DNA of 64,000 bases from Ignavibacteriales bacterium. Its GTDB lineage: Bacteria; Bacteroidota; Ignavibacteria; Ignavibacteriales; Melioribacteraceae. Below, piece by piece: positions 35,351 to 46,192 of the stretch. The notes under the pieces are model-generated. The model was not told the origin of the DNA. It did no database searches and saw only the letters and a list, made by a program, of their open reading frames with translations. Numbering within the stretch: position 1 is the first letter of the stretch; each line of letters opens with the position of its first letter. The stretch lies in NCBI GenBank assembly GCA_020635285.1, contig JACKAB010000006.1, positions 247,501 to 311,500 of the forward strand, in the 5' to 3' direction. The position numbers were made by a program, and so were the translations under genes.

Positions 35351-35575
35351 AATTTCACCAAGCATCAAGTCAAATAAAAATAGTTTGCATTAAATAATAT
35401 CAACTAATGTATTTTAGTAAAAGATGCATTTAGATTACAAAATTTGCTTATCACAAAAATGTCTTTACTTAAAAATTTCTAACTACTAACTTCTCACAAC
35501 TTAATACTGCTTTTTTTCGCCACTGAATTTTTCTCTTTTTACTTTTTTTATTTTTACATATTATCACAAGTAACA

Positions 35576-36277
35576 ATGAATAAATTATTGCAAATATTTT
35601 TCTTTTCCGCATTCTCAGTTTTAATTGCACAATATAATGGAGATAATTTTTCGATATCGCTTGGGTATAATTATACAACAAGTTCAAAATTATTTCTTAA
35701 TCCGGATGCACCCGATGTACTTGACCAAAACCAGTACGTGGAAATTGGAGACTTTCAAAATTTCTCTGTGGATTTTAGATATAGGCTGAATGAAGATATT
35801 ATTTTTGGATTAAATGCTGAATATTTTGAGAATACTGCAAATGGCAGAAATCTTTCATCTCCCCTTTTTGTTGTTGAAGATGGATTTAAAGTATATCCGG
35901 TAGAACTTTCAATTTATTATTTTCTTCCCTTCTCTACTGAAGATTTCAAATTTTTTATGGGTGGAGGAATTGGTTTTTATTTTGGAGAACGAATAAGAAA
36001 TTTTGGCGATGTTCAATTTTTAACTGTTAACAAAGAACTAGGTTATGGAATACAAGTAAGCAGCGGAATGGATTATATGGTTTTTGATAATATTTCAGTT
36101 CGCGGAGAAATTCATTTTAGAGATCCGGATTTTAAGGTTACAAATAAATATAATACCAGTACTGTAAATTATGATGGCAATGTTTATAGAATCTCGGGTA
36201 ACAACACAACCTCAAAAATCAATATTGATGGAATCACTTTCCGACTTGGTGCATCCTTTCAATTTTCCATTTTTTAA
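35576..36277 (+). CDS. Outer-membrane beta-barrel protein (porin-like)
   Basis: A 233-residue exported protein with a signal peptide (IFFFSAFSVLIAQ) and alternating amphipathic strands, such as NFSISLGYNYTTSSKLFL, FSVDFRYRLNEDIIFGLNAEYF and the closing INIDGITFRLGASFQFSIF, which ends in an aromatic residue as barrels do. GGGIGFYFGERI is the usual turn of small OmpA-like/OmpW-like barrels. No POTRA or peptidoglycan-binding domain. The ATG at 35576 is a weak choice but is the only ATG before the signal peptide. Function unknown. Confidence 0.7.
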   Translation: MNKLLQIFFFSAFSVLIAQYNGDNFSISLGYNYTTSSKLFLNPDAPDVLDQNQYVEIGDFQNFSVDFRYRLNEDIIFGLNAEYFENTANGRNLSSPLFVVEDGFKVYPVELSIYYFLPFSTEDFKFFMGGGIGFYFGERIRNFGDVQFLTVNKELGYGIQVSSGMDYMVFDNISVRGEIHFRDPDFKVTNKYNTSTVNYDGNVYRISGNNTTSKINIDGITFRLGASFQFSIF

Positions 36278-36337
36278 TTTTCGCATATCATTCTTAATAA
36301 TCATTTATTTATATTTGTTGCTAAACTTTTTTAGCCT

Positions 36338-36892
36338 ATGATTGAGAGAATTTATTTAACTGGTTTTATGACAAGCGGAAAGAGCACTTTGGGCAGTATT
36401 ATTGCAAATTGTCTTGGCTGGGATTTTTTCGATTTAGATAATGAAATTTGCAACGATGAAAAGAAAACTGTCACTGAAATCTTTGAAACAAAAGGTGAAA
36501 AATATTTTAGAGAAATAGAATCGCAAAAATTAAAAAGTTTATCACATCATAAAAATGTAATACTTTCTTTGGGTGGTGGAACTTTAATTAGTGATGAGAA
36601 TGTAAAATTCATTAAAACTAATGGTCACTTAGTTTATCTTAGAGTTTCTCCGGAAATAATATATACAAGAATTAAGAAAAAAACAGATCGCCCTTTATTT
36701 AAAGAATTTGTTTTAGCAGAAAATTCTAAAAAAGATTTTATAAATAAAATTACTTCTATGCTCAAAGACCGTGAACCGTATTACTCCCAAGCAGATTTAA
36801 TTTTTGATGTAGATAATTCACCAATTGGAAAGACAGTTGATAGATTTGCAAAAATAATTAACAGAGTTATTTGTGAAAAAAATAAAAATTAA
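36338..36892 (+). CDS. aroK: Shikimate kinase
   Basis: Phosphorylates shikimate in the aromatic pathway. The 184-residue protein has Walker A LTGFMTSGKSTLGSIIA, the shikimate-binding DFFDLDNEIC, FREIESQKLKSL (EExFRxxE-type block), VILSLGGGTLI, and RPLF lid region KKKTDRPLF. Stop overlaps the aroB start by 20 bases, so the two aromatic genes form a small operon. Confidence 0.95.
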   Translation: MIERIYLTGFMTSGKSTLGSIIANCLGWDFFDLDNEICNDEKKTVTEIFETKGEKYFREIESQKLKSLSHHKNVILSLGGGTLISDENVKFIKTNGHLVYLRVSPEIIYTRIKKKTDRPLFKEFVLAENSKKDFINKITSMLKDREPYYSQADLIFDVDNSPIGKTVDRFAKIINRVICEKNKN

Positions 36893-37961
36893 TATCCCAA
36901 ATTACGAGTACAATGTTTACTTGGGGAACAATATTTTTAATGAGATTTTAAAACTCCTTAAGAAAGAAAACCACACTGGCAATTATTTAATTGTTGTTGA
37001 TAAAAAAGTAAGCCGACTTTACTCAAATTTAATTGACACTACTTTTGCGGCAGCCAAAAATAAGGTAATAAAAGTAATTCTTGAATCAACTGAGAAAAAT
37101 AAATCTTATTCTGCTATTCAAAAAATACATTCTGCGTTAATAAAAAATAACTACGGAAGAGATTCCGTGATAATTGCAATTGGTGGCGGAATAATTGGCG
37201 ATGTAGCCGGATTTGCCGCATCCACTTACATGCGAGGCGTTAAGTATATCCAAGTTCCAACCACTCTTCTAGCATCTGTGGATAGCTCGGTTGGAGGAAA
37301 AACCGGAATAAATTTTGATAATACTAAAAATATTATTGGTTCATTTTATCAGCCCAAATTAGTTTTAATTGACACAAATTTTTTCAAAACTCTACCAAAG
37401 GAAGAACAGCTTTGCGGTTTGGGAGAAATTATAAAGTATGCGTTTTTAATAAATGAAAACTTTTTTACATTGGTTAAAAATAATTTAGATAAAATTCTCG
37501 CCAATGAACCAAAAGTAATTGAAAAAGTAATTATAGAATCTGTGAAATTTAAAGGCAGCGTTGTTACTTCGGATGAAAAAGAACAAGGAGTTAGAAAAAT
37601 TTTGAATTTAGGGCATACTTTTGCTCACGCTTTTGAAGTTCAGCAAGATCATAAATTAAAACATGGGCAGGCAGTTATCGTTGGAATTACATGCGCACTC
37701 TATCTTTCCAATAAAATAAATCTGGTAAACGAAAAAGATTTTAGTGTATACTTAAATTTACTAACTCAATTTTCAAATAAAATTAAACTAGCCAAGGTTG
37801 ATAAAAAAGTAATTAACCATATTATGCAGAGGGATAAAAAGAATAGAGATAACCAAATTAAACTTGTGCTGCTTTCAAAAGTAGGCACAATTTTAACCGA
37901 CATTAATGTTGATAATAGTTTAATTAACCAGTCTATATCAGAAGCAATAGTGCATTTCTAA
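36873..37961 (+). CDS. aroB: 3-dehydroquinate synthase
   Basis: Converts DAHP to 3-dehydroquinate, using NAD+ and a divalent metal. The 362-residue protein starts at GTG 36873, inside the end of aroK. Family blocks include IAIGGGIIGDVAGFAASTYMRG, QVPTTLLASVDSSVGGKTGIN, NIIGSFYQPK, CGLGEIIKYAFL, KGSVVTSDEKEQGVRKILNLGHTFAHAFE (metal-binding His region) and HGQAVIVGI. Full length. Confidence 0.96.
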   Translation: MKKIKINIPNYEYNVYLGNNIFNEILKLLKKENHTGNYLIVVDKKVSRLYSNLIDTTFAAAKNKVIKVILESTEKNKSYSAIQKIHSALIKNNYGRDSVIIAIGGGIIGDVAGFAASTYMRGVKYIQVPTTLLASVDSSVGGKTGINFDNTKNIIGSFYQPKLVLIDTNFFKTLPKEEQLCGLGEIIKYAFLINENFFTLVKNNLDKILANEPKVIEKVIIESVKFKGSVVTSDEKEQGVRKILNLGHTFAHAFEVQQDHKLKHGQAVIVGITCALYLSNKINLVNEKDFSVYLNLLTQFSNKIKLAKVDKKVINHIMQRDKKNRDNQIKLVLLSKVGTILTDINVDNSLINQSISEAIVHF

Positions 37962-37964
37962 AAA

Positions 37965-39662
37965 ATGAAGAAATTAAAATTCACATTCTTATTATTTTAT
38001 TTTTTAACTACAGTTATAAGCGCCCAGGCACAAAGAGAGACTCGTGCAGTTTGGCTAACCACAAATTTAAGATTAGATTGGCCGCCGAATACTTTAGATG
38101 AGACCATTCAGAAAAACAGGGTTACGTGAAATATTTAAAGACCTAAAAGAAAAAAAAACTTTAACACTATATATTTCCAAGTAAGAAGCAATGGAAGTGT
38201 GATGTTTAATTCTGACATAGAACCCTTTTCCCCTTATTTTACTGGTGTTGCCGGAAAACCGCCTTCTTACGATCCGCTTCAATTGGCAATTGATCTTGGC
38301 AAAGAATTTAATATAGAAGTTCACGCTTGGGTTAATATGATTAGATGTTTTGCAGGTTCGGATGAAAGAATTTTACGTAACCCAAAACATTTAAGAAATG
38401 CACATCCTAATTGGACTGTGATGTATTTGGATGAAAATGGCAGTTTGTCATATTGGCTGAATCCAGGGTATTATGAAGTACAAGATTATTTAGTTAATCT
38501 ATTGTGCGAGCTAACTTCCAAATATGATGTTGATGGAATTCATCTTGATTTTTTTAGATATCCAGGCAAAGATTTTGATGATGCAAAATACTTTGATACA
38601 TACGGTTTTAAAATGAGTATTGATGATTGGCGGAGAAACAATTTAACAACCATCTTGAGAAAGTTTAAGGAAAAAGCAAACCCTCTAAATCCATTTTTAA
38701 AAGTAGGAGCAACTCCAATAGGTGTAAGATCAAATCTTAAAGGTGCCACTGGTTGGGAAGGTTACTCGACTGTTTTTCAAGATACAGAAACTTGGCTGCG
38801 CGAAGGTTTGGTTGATTACTTAACTCCGCAAATTTACTGGAACTTTGAAAAAAATCCACGCTTTGATATTCTTGCAAAAGATTGGGTTGATAAATCTTAT
38901 AACAAAAATATAGTGCTTGGTTTGGCTGCTTATAAAGATGATGTTATTCCGGAATTAAATCAGATGATTGAATATGGAAGATCGATTGGTGCTGCTGGGG
39001 TTGCATTCTTCCGATATGAACATATTAGTGGGAAGAAAAATAATTTTTATTCTGATATAGTATTTCCGCCTAATATGCCTTGGAAAGTTTCTGATAATAA
39101 TTTTGTTCCGAAAAATATAAATTGTACTTTTGAAGATTTATCAGATGATGAAGTACTGATAAATTGGGATAATAATCACGCCTTAAAAAACCCAAATCAA
39201 ATTAAGTTTTATGTTTTGTATGATAACACAAATCAAAAAACAATTAGTAAAATAATTTCTCTCGATAAAAGATCAGCAAAGCTAAAATTTGCAAATCCTT
39301 CTAAGTTAGCTTACAATTATACAATCGGCAAAATAGATCGGCTTTGGAATGAAGTAAATTTATCAAATCCCATTTTAGTTAAAGTTCCCTATCTAAGTGA
39401 ATTAAAAAATGCTTCACAAGTAAATATTCACCCGATTTTAATAACACAAAAAAGTTCTGAAGTTTTACTTTCCGTACACTCATTCTCAAATCAAAAAGCG
39501 TTTATTTATTTAACTTCAATAGAAAACATTCCGAGAGTTGAAGAACTTGAACTTAGTCTTGGGACAAATATTATTAAACTTGCGGATAACATAAAACTAA
39601 TAAAATCTATTAAAATTAATTTTGAAAGTGATGGAAGAGAAGAAGTTTTAAATTTATTTTAG
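37965..39662 (+). CDS. Secreted family-10-type glycosyl hydrolase (GHL10/PF02638), two compensating frameshifts
   Basis: The start ATG 37965 follows aroB by three bases and opens a signal peptide (LKFTFLLFYFLTTVISAQA). Then REtrAVWLTTNLRLDW, the GHL10 entry motif. The first frame breaks at an A5 run (38112-38116, one extra base) and the main frame resumes at an A9 run (38150-38158, one missing base); the net length stays a multiple of three (566 codons). The barrel continues with TIYFQVRSNGSVMFNSDIEP, EVHAWVNMIRCF, VDGIHLDFFRYP, YLTPQIYWNF and LGLAAYKDD. The C-terminal 180 residues are Fn3-like strands. Members hydrolyse cell-wall or other glycans; substrate not known. Overlaps the uvrA stop by four bases, convergent. 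Confidence 0.83.
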
Positions 39663-42440
39663 TTAAGATATGGTTTAAGATATTTACCAGTTATTGATTT
39701 TTTATTTGCTGCAATTTCTTCAGGTGTTCCAACTGCAACTACTTCCCCACCTTTGTCACCAGCATCTGGACCTAAATCTATTACATAATCAGCACATTTT
39801 ATTACGTCTAAATTATGTTCAATAATAACAACAGAGTTTTCATTTTCCACCAAAACATTAAAGCAATTTAAAAGTTTATTTATATCATCAAAATGAAGTC
39901 CGGTTGTTGGTTCATCAAAAATAAAAAGTGTGTGACGATTTTTCTTTTGAGAAATTAAATGTTTAGCTAATTTAATTCTTTGAGCTTCTCCACCCGATAA
40001 CGTATTTGAAGGTTGACCGAGATGAATGTACCCAAGGCCTACATCTTGCAGAATATTCAGAAAGTTTAATATTCTTGTGTTGCCTTTAAAAAAACCAATA
40101 GCTTCATCAACCGTAAAGTTGAGAATATCTACAATATTTTTACCTTTGTATGTTACTTCTCTTAACTCTTTCTTAAACCGAGTACCTTTGCAATCATCGC
40201 ATTCCAAATAAAGGTCGGCCAAAAATTGCATTTCAACTTTTACAAATCCATCGCCTTTGCAGGTATCACATCTGCCCCCATCAACATTAAATGAAAAATG
40301 TCCCGGCTTGTAACCGCGTAATCTCGCTTGCGGAGTTGAAGCAAAAATATCTCGAATAATTTCATAACCTTTAACATAGCTAATTGGATTGGAACGTGGT
40401 GATTTCCCAATTGGCGATTGATCAACAATTTCAATTTCTTCAATTGACATTATTCCTTCAATGGATTTATAAGCACCAATTTTACTTGGTCCTATCCCCA
40501 GCATTTTTGCAATTCCACCATAAAGGATGTCGTGAATAAGAGTGGATTTTCCAGAACCGCTAACTCCAGTAATTGCAACAAATTTTCTTAATGGAATTTC
40601 AACATCAATTTTCTTTAGATTATTTTCTGAAGCTCCTGTAATTTTAACCTTTGGAGTAACTTCTAAATTTCTTTTTTCCGGTAACGGAATTTTCTTTTTA
40701 CCCGATAAATATTGCCCCGTGAGTGATTTTTCATTATTAAGGATTTCTTTATAAGTTCCGGATGCTACAATTTCTCCGCCATGAATACCTGCTTTTGGAC
40801 CAACATCAAAAATATAATCTGCTTCTTCCATCATTTCGGCATCGTGCTCAACAACTAAAACTGTATTGCCAATATCTCTTAAGGATTTTAAAATATTTAT
40901 TAGTTTACCATTATCCCTGGGATGAAGTCCAATACTTGGTTCGTCTAAAACGTAAAGCGTGCCTATCAACGCAGAGCCGAGTGAGGTTGCTAAATTTATC
41001 CTTTGGGTTTCACCGCCCGAAAGTGTGCTGCTTAAACGGTCTAAAGTAAGATAGCCTAAACCAACATCATTTAAAAATTTAAGGCGTTTTTTAATTTCAT
41101 TTAAAATGCTGCTTGCAATTTCATTTTCATAATTGGTTAGTTCAAGTTCTTCAAAAAATGTGTGAAGTTTATAAATTGACATTTTTACAATTTCTAACAT
41201 CGAATGAAATTTAATTTTCACTTGTAAAGCTTCTTTTCTTAAGCGGGAACCTTTACATTCATAGCATGTTGTGTAACCCCTATATTTACTAAGTAAAACC
41301 CGTATGTGCATTTTGTAAGTTTTTTCTTCAAGTTTTTTGAAAAATGGATTAATTCCAATGAATTTATCAAAGCCGTTCATTACTTTTTTTAGCTGCACAT
41401 CTGATAATTCTCTAAATGGGATATCAATTGGGATTTTATTTTCTTTTGCAACTCTAATTAAATCGCGTAAATGCTTGCTAAATTTTGGAGTTCTCCATGG
41501 AGCAATTGCACCTTCTAAAATTGTTAAATCGGGATTTGGAATTACTTTGTCCAAATCTAAACCAATTGTTTTACCAAAACCTTGGCAAACCGGACAAGCG
41601 CCGTATGGATTATTGAATGAGAAAAATCTTGGCTCAGGTTCGTTATACTTAATGCCACAGCATTCATAAGCAGTATTGAAATTTTTATGATCAAATGTTT
41701 CAGCATTTATTAATACTAATTTCCCTTCACCTTCTTTTAAAGTTACTTCAATTGAATCAGCAAATAATTCTCGCACTCTGTCTTTTTTAATTTTTAATCT
41801 TTCAATAACAACAAAAATTTCATCTTTGCTTTTAGGCGTGTCATATGTTTCATTTAAATCTATTAAATGATCTTTATAAAATATTCTGTAAAATCCTCTT
41901 TTAATTAGGTGGGATAATTCATCTGAAATTTTTCTGCCCTCGTGCTGATGAATTGGGAATGACATATAAAATTTTGATTCGTCTTCTTGTTCTTCCATCC
42001 ATTGAGTGATTGTGGAAACACTATCTTTTTTTACAACGTTACCGCACTCAAAACAAAAAGTTACTCCAATTCTGGCAAAGAGTAACCTTAAGTAATCATA
42101 AACTTCTGTTGATGTTCCGACTGTTGAGCGCGGATTTCTTGAACCGGTTTTCTGCTCAATAGCAACTGCTGGAGAAATACCATGAATAAAATCCAAATCT
42201 GGCTTATTCATTCTCTCTAAAAATTGTCTGGCATAAGAAGATAAACTTTCAACAAATCTTCTTTTGCCCTTCTGCGTAAATAGTATCAAAAACTAAAGAA
42301 GATTTACCGCTGCCGCTCACTCCCGTAAAAACTACGAGTTTATTTTTTGGATTTCTAAATCAATATTCTTTAGATTATGCTCGCGAGCACCTTTTTAGAA
42401 TAATTTTATTGACGTTATTTGTTTTTGTTTTCTTGGCCAT
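39659..42440 (-). CDS. uvrA: Excinuclease ABC subunit A, three frameshifts near the N-terminus
   Basis: The damage-sensing ATPase of nucleotide excision repair. The large frame (from 42289) holds both ABC halves: VESLSSYARQFLERMNKPD, signature LSSTLSGGETQRINLAT, GVSGSGKSTLIHDIL, second zinc block CDTCKGDGFVKVEM and CDDCKGTRF, and LSGGEAQRIKLAKHL with LFIFDEPTTGLHF. The first Walker A lies upstream in other frames: FTGVSGSGKSSLVFDTIYAE. The ATG at 42440 starts MAKKTKTNNVNKIIL. The shifts are at T5 42392-42396 (one extra), GG 42349-42350 (one missing) and T4 42262-42265 (one extra). Repaired length is 927 residues, as expected. One of the densest error clusters in the window. Confidence 0.95.
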
Positions 42441-42550
42441 TTATCTGATGATTAGAAAAAATATAAGATTATAAAATAGTAATTTTTGATGTGAATATTC
42501 TATGTAAAATATTTAGAATATTTTAATTAGATAAACCATTTTGGGGATAA

Positions 42551-43588
42551 TTAATTATTTGTAGAAAGACTTTTTTCTAAATCTTGAAGCAGTTTTAATT
42601 TCAAATCCAGTTGTTTATTTTTTTCTTCAATAAGCTTTAATTGGTTATCAATCTTTCCTTCTACTTCCGATTTACTCCAATAGCCTCGCTGCTCAAAATA
42701 ATTTTTAAACAACCAATTACGTTTTAAAGCTTCCATGTTTTCCGCAAAAGCTTCCGCTCCAAATTTTGCTTCTGTTGTAGTTTTAGTTAGGTTAGCAACA
42801 ATTGTTTTAATAGAATCGTAAACACTTTGATCGGCAATCATAGCTCCAAGAGCACCTTCACCAGCTTCTATTTTACCAATTAAATTTCTTAAATCTATAG
42901 CAGCACTATCAACGTTACCAACAATACTTTCAACCTCAGTTCCAAGCCCAATTATAAATCCGGACATATTTTCCAATCTGCTAACCATAATATTCAAAGC
43001 GGTATCGGCAGATTGTACAATGTTTACAGTTTCGGTATAAAGTCCTTGATCATTTACAAGTTTACCAAAAGTGCCTTCTCCGGAATTTACTTTAACTAGA
43101 ACTTCAGAGAGTTCCTTGGTTAAATCTTTCATATAACCCATTATGCTTTGAGTCTCGGCAATGATTTGTGTCATATTAACAGGTGCTTTAGACATTATCA
43201 CTCCACCATCTTTAATTATTTCATTTTCTTTGGAGCCAGGCGTGATAACAACAAGTTTACTTCCTATTATTCCTTCGGTTTCGATACTTGCTTCGCTGTC
43301 TAATCTAATAAATTGCTTAACATCTGTATCAATTCTCATTGTAACTTCAACGCGGTATCTATTCATTTCCATCAGTCTAACATCACTAACACCACCCACA
43401 TTTAAGCCGTTTAATCTAACAGCTGCACCGGTTCTCAAACCTTCAACGTTATCAAAATATGTTTTTACATAAATATTATCACTGAATAATGATTCTTTGC
43501 TGCCAAGAAGAAATATTGCAACTACTAATAGAACCGTTCCAATAAAAATAAAAAGTCCAAGTTTTGCACCTTCTAATTGTTTTAACAT
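42551..43588 (-). CDS. mlaD: MlaD-type MCE-domain protein
   Basis: A 345-residue protein with one N-terminal membrane helix (about 10-28) and an MCE domain (about 38-118): VKTYFDNVEGLRTGAAVRLNG, NGLNVGGVSDVRL and SKLVVITPGS. The rest is a long helical periplasmic part (about 130-345) with Ala/Leu heptads that probably forms a tunnel or needle. MCE proteins bind lipids for transport between the two membranes. The gene follows mlaF by 11 bases, and with mlaE completes the inner-membrane Mla set; the MlaA/MlaC-like partners are not seen. Confidence 0.92.
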   Translation of the reverse strand: MLKQLEGAKLGLFIFIGTVLLVVAIFLLGSKESLFSDNIYVKTYFDNVEGLRTGAAVRLNGLNVGGVSDVRLMEMNRYRVEVTMRIDTDVKQFIRLDSEASIETEGIIGSKLVVITPGSKENEIIKDGGVIMSKAPVNMTQIIAETQSIMGYMKDLTKELSEVLVKVNSGEGTFGKLVNDQGLYTETVNIVQSADTALNIMVSRLENMSGFIIGLGTEVESIVGNVDSAAIDLRNLIGKIEAGEGALGAMIADQSVYDSIKTIVANLTKTTTEAKFGAEAFAENMEALKRNWLFKNYFEQRGYWSKSEVEGKIDNQLKLIEEKNKQLDLKLKLLQDLEKSLSTNN

Positions 43589-43599
43589 TTAGACCTCTT

Positions 43600-44347
43600 T
43601 TACTCAACTATTTGATTACTAAAAAAGTTTTTAAGAAATTTATCTTGTGATACAGCTAATTCTTCAATTTTACCTTGATATGCAATTTTGCCGTCTTTAA
43701 GAAATATTGTTCTATCAGAAATTATATGAGCACAATTTAGATCATGAGTCACAATTATAGATGTCATATTTAATTTCTTTTGTAAATCTAAAATTAATTC
43801 ACTTATTTCTTTTGAAGAAATTGGATCAAGTCCTGTTGTTGGTTCATCGTAAAACATAATTTCCGGATCGGTAATTATTGATCTAGCTAAACCGATTCTT
43901 TTTTTCATTCCACCAGAAAGTTCTGACGGCATTTTATCAATTGCCTCCTCAAGGGAAACTAACTTTAGTGTATTAACTACTTTTACTTCCGCATCCTCAT
44001 CAGAAATATCCCACATTTCTTTGTAATGAAAATTTTAGGTTTTCCCTCACCGTCATTGAATCATATAACGCGGCTCCTTGAAATAGAAAACTGGTAAATC
44101 TTCTGACTTTATTTAACTCTTTGGTCGAGAGAATTGTAACATCTTTTTCTTTAATAAAAACCTTACCGCTATCCGGTGCCAATAAACCAATGATGCACTT
44201 TAAAAGAACACTTTTACCCGTTCCGCTTCTTCCAAAAACTACTAAATTTTCGCCTTTTTCAACATCCAGGGAAATGTCGTCTAGAACAACTTTGTCTCCA
44301 AATCGCTTACATAGATTTCTTATTTTAATAATATTTACATCGGCCAT
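43600..44347 (-). CDS. mlaF: MlaF-type ABC transporter ATPase, frameshifted
   Basis: The ATPase of the MCE lipid transporter. The N-terminal part has Walker A VVFGRSGTGKSVLLKCIIG and Q-loop FLFQGAALYDSMTVREN; the C-terminal part has SELSGGMKKRIGLARSI (signature), MFYDEPTTGLDPI (Walker B) and IVTHDLNCAHII (H-loop). The two parts lie in different frames, joined at the A4 run 44029-44032 (T4 on the coding strand): removing one base gives NLKFHYKEMWDISDEDAE, so a 249-residue protein. LxxGMxKR in the signature is typical of MlaF. Overlaps mlaE by 13 bases and precedes mlaD. Confidence 0.94.
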
Positions 44348-45138
44348 ATCATCAAAGAAATTTTTACGAGAACTGTATCAAATAATAAAATAATTAGTGA
44401 TGCAAGTACCACTGCAGTCGTTGAAGCTTTACCAACACCCTCTGTTCCTCCATCTGCAATGTAACCTTTATAACATCCAACAATTCCAACAATGTAACCA
44501 AACACAAATGTTTTAGCAATTGCCGGAATTAAATCTCCAAATTCAACACTACTTACAACGGCATTCTTATAATAAATTAAATTCATTCCTTGAGAAAGTG
44601 TTAACGCAACAAATCCTCCGGCAATAGATAAGAATATTACATAAATCGTTAAAATTGGTAAAATCATTGTAGTTGCAATTACTCTGGTTACAACCAAATA
44701 CTTAAAAGGATTTATTGCAGAAACTTCCATTGCATCAATCTGCTCTGTAACTCTCATTGAACCAAGTTCAGCACCAATACCAGAACTTACTCTGCCGGCA
44801 AAAATTAAAGCAGTAATTACCGGAGCCAATTCTCTTACAATTGATAAAGCAGTTGCGCCGGGCAAGTAGTCTGAGGCACCAAATCTAATAAAGACGGGCT
44901 CACTTTGCATAACTAAAACCAAACCAATAATAAATCCAGTAATGCTAACAATGGGAAATGTTTTTATTCCCAATTCGTTCATGTGCTTTTTTATTTCAGC
45001 AATTTCATAAGGCGGAACAAATGCTTGTTTTAAAATCTCCCAATTAAAAATTGATAGTCCGGAAATTGTTGTAAAAAAATTATACAACAATTCCCTAAAA
45101 TTTGGATTTCTTTTGGTTATGTGTTTTGGAAGATTCAT
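44335..45138 (-). CDS. mlaE: MlaE-type ABC transporter permease
   Basis: The membrane subunit of the Mla phospholipid transporter. The 267-residue protein has the MlaE family order: an amphipathic interface helix (RNPNFRELLYNFFTTISGL), then five or six membrane segments with LVMQSEPVFIRFGASDYLPGATALSIVRELAPVITALIFAG in the middle, MRVTEQIDAMEVSAINPFKYLV (conserved E-Q-I-D-A-M) and KTFVFGYIVGIVGCYKGY. First gene of the mlaE-mlaF-mlaD operon. Confidence 0.95.
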   Translation of the reverse strand: MNLPKHITKRNPNFRELLYNFFTTISGLSIFNWEILKQAFVPPYEIAEIKKHMNELGIKTFPIVSITGFIIGLVLVMQSEPVFIRFGASDYLPGATALSIVRELAPVITALIFAGRVSSGIGAELGSMRVTEQIDAMEVSAINPFKYLVVTRVIATTMILPILTIYVIFLSIAGGFVALTLSQGMNLIYYKNAVVSSVEFGDLIPAIAKTFVFGYIVGIVGCYKGYIADGGTEGVGKASTTAVVLASLIILLFDTVLVKISLMIWPM

Positions 45139-45198
45139 TTAGCTTTTTATAAGTTTCTAAAGTTTACGGATAATTAATAACTTTTGAAAATAAATATA

Positions 45199-45558
45199 CT
45201 AAAAAGCATTTTCAATGTGATTTATTTCCGGTGGAAGATTTTTTTTAAGTAAAATTGCAACAACATCAATTCTGCAATCTAGATCTGATATTTTTTTTTC
45301 ATAAAGATAGGCTTCTGCAATTTTTCTAATTTGCCTATGTTTATTTTTTGTAACCGCAAATTCGGGTGGCCCAAATTCTAAATTTTTTCTTGTTTTAACT
45401 TCCACAAAAACCAGCACATCTTTATCTTTTGCAATAATATCAATTTCACCATGACCGAATCTATAATTTTGTTCAACAATTTTATAGTTCTTTTTTATCA
45501 ATAATTCTGCAGCTAATTTTTCACCTCTATCACCGGTTTCTTTTTTGTTTTTTTCCAT
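45199..45558 (-). CDS. YraN family (UPF0102) predicted endonuclease
   Basis: A 119-residue restriction-endonuclease-like fold. GEKLAAELLIKKNYKIVEQNYR, YGHGEIDIIAKD and VFVEVKTRKN give the PD-(D/E)XK-like catalytic set (E..D..ExK), and the end CRIDVVAI matches the family. The biochemical role is unproven. Its start is five bases after the rnhB stop, a common arrangement in many genomes. Confidence 0.92.
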   Translation of the reverse strand: MEKNKKETGDRGEKLAAELLIKKNYKIVEQNYRFGHGEIDIIAKDKDVLVFVEVKTRKNLEFGPPEFAVTKNKHRQIRKIAEAYLYEKKISDLDCRIDVVAILLKKNLPPEINHIENAF

Positions 45559-45563
45559 AATAA

Positions 45564-46190
45564 TTAAATTAATTTTTCTTGAATTTCTTCGTTTATAATT
45601 CTGGTTAAAAATGTTTTTCTGTGCAAATCTGAGTAACCGAATTCTTTAATAGCACTAATATGTTCTTTGGTTCCGTAGCCTTTATTTTTCTCCCACAAAT
45701 AATTCGGATATTTCATCGCAGCTTTCTTCATTAACTTATCTCTTTTAACCTTTGCCAATATTGAGGCAGCCGCAATTGAGAAAGATTGTGCATCTCCTTT
45801 GACAATTGTTTTTGTGGGAATTTTAGAATAGAAAGATTTGTTTCCATCAATTATAATTAAATCTGGTTTTACATTTAATTTGGAGACGGCATTTTTCATA
45901 GCTTTTAAAGTTGCTTGAAGAATATTTATTTTGTCAATTATATTTTCATTAACAATTCCATATCCAAAAGTTAATGCTTGCTGTTTTATTATTTTTTCTA
46001 AATCTTCTCTTTGTAGTTCACTCAATTGCTTGGAATCATTTACCCCCGGAATAAACGTGTCGTTATCAAAAATAACGGCTGCGGCAACAACAGGTCCGGC
46101 CAATGGACCTCTTCCTGCTTCATCAACTCCAGCTAATAAAAATGTTTTTGATGTACAAAATTTTAAATCAAATTCTTTGTTTTCTTTCAA
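45564..46190 (-). CDS. rnhB: Ribonuclease HII
   Basis: Cuts RNA in RNA-DNA hybrids and removes misincorporated ribonucleotides. The 208-residue protein shows LAGVDEAGRGPLAGPVVAA (catalytic Asp, Glu), PGVNDSKQLS, LIIDGNKSF, SIAAASILAKVKRDKLM and YLWEKNKGYGTKEHISAIKE, all type-2 hallmarks. Two bases follow the prenyltransferase gene stop; yraN follows. Confidence 0.96.
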   Translation of the reverse strand: MKENKEFDLKFCTSKTFLLAGVDEAGRGPLAGPVVAAAVIFDNDTFIPGVNDSKQLSELQREDLEKIIKQQALTFGYGIVNENIIDKINILQATLKAMKNAVSKLNVKPDLIIIDGNKSFYSKIPTKTIVKGDAQSFSIAAASILAKVKRDKLMKKAAMKYPNYLWEKNKGYGTKEHISAIKEFGYSDLHRKTFLTRIINEEIQEKLI

Positions 46191-46192
46191 TA

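Noticed and set aside
40542..41669. Several plus-strand open frames of 70-110 codons
   Set aside because: All are antisense to the well-supported uvrA frame and have no ribosome site or family motif.
43600..44347. Programmed frameshift in mlaF
   Set aside because: There is a T4 run but no slippery heptamer with a following structure; MlaF relatives have no programmed shift, and the same error type occurs across the window.
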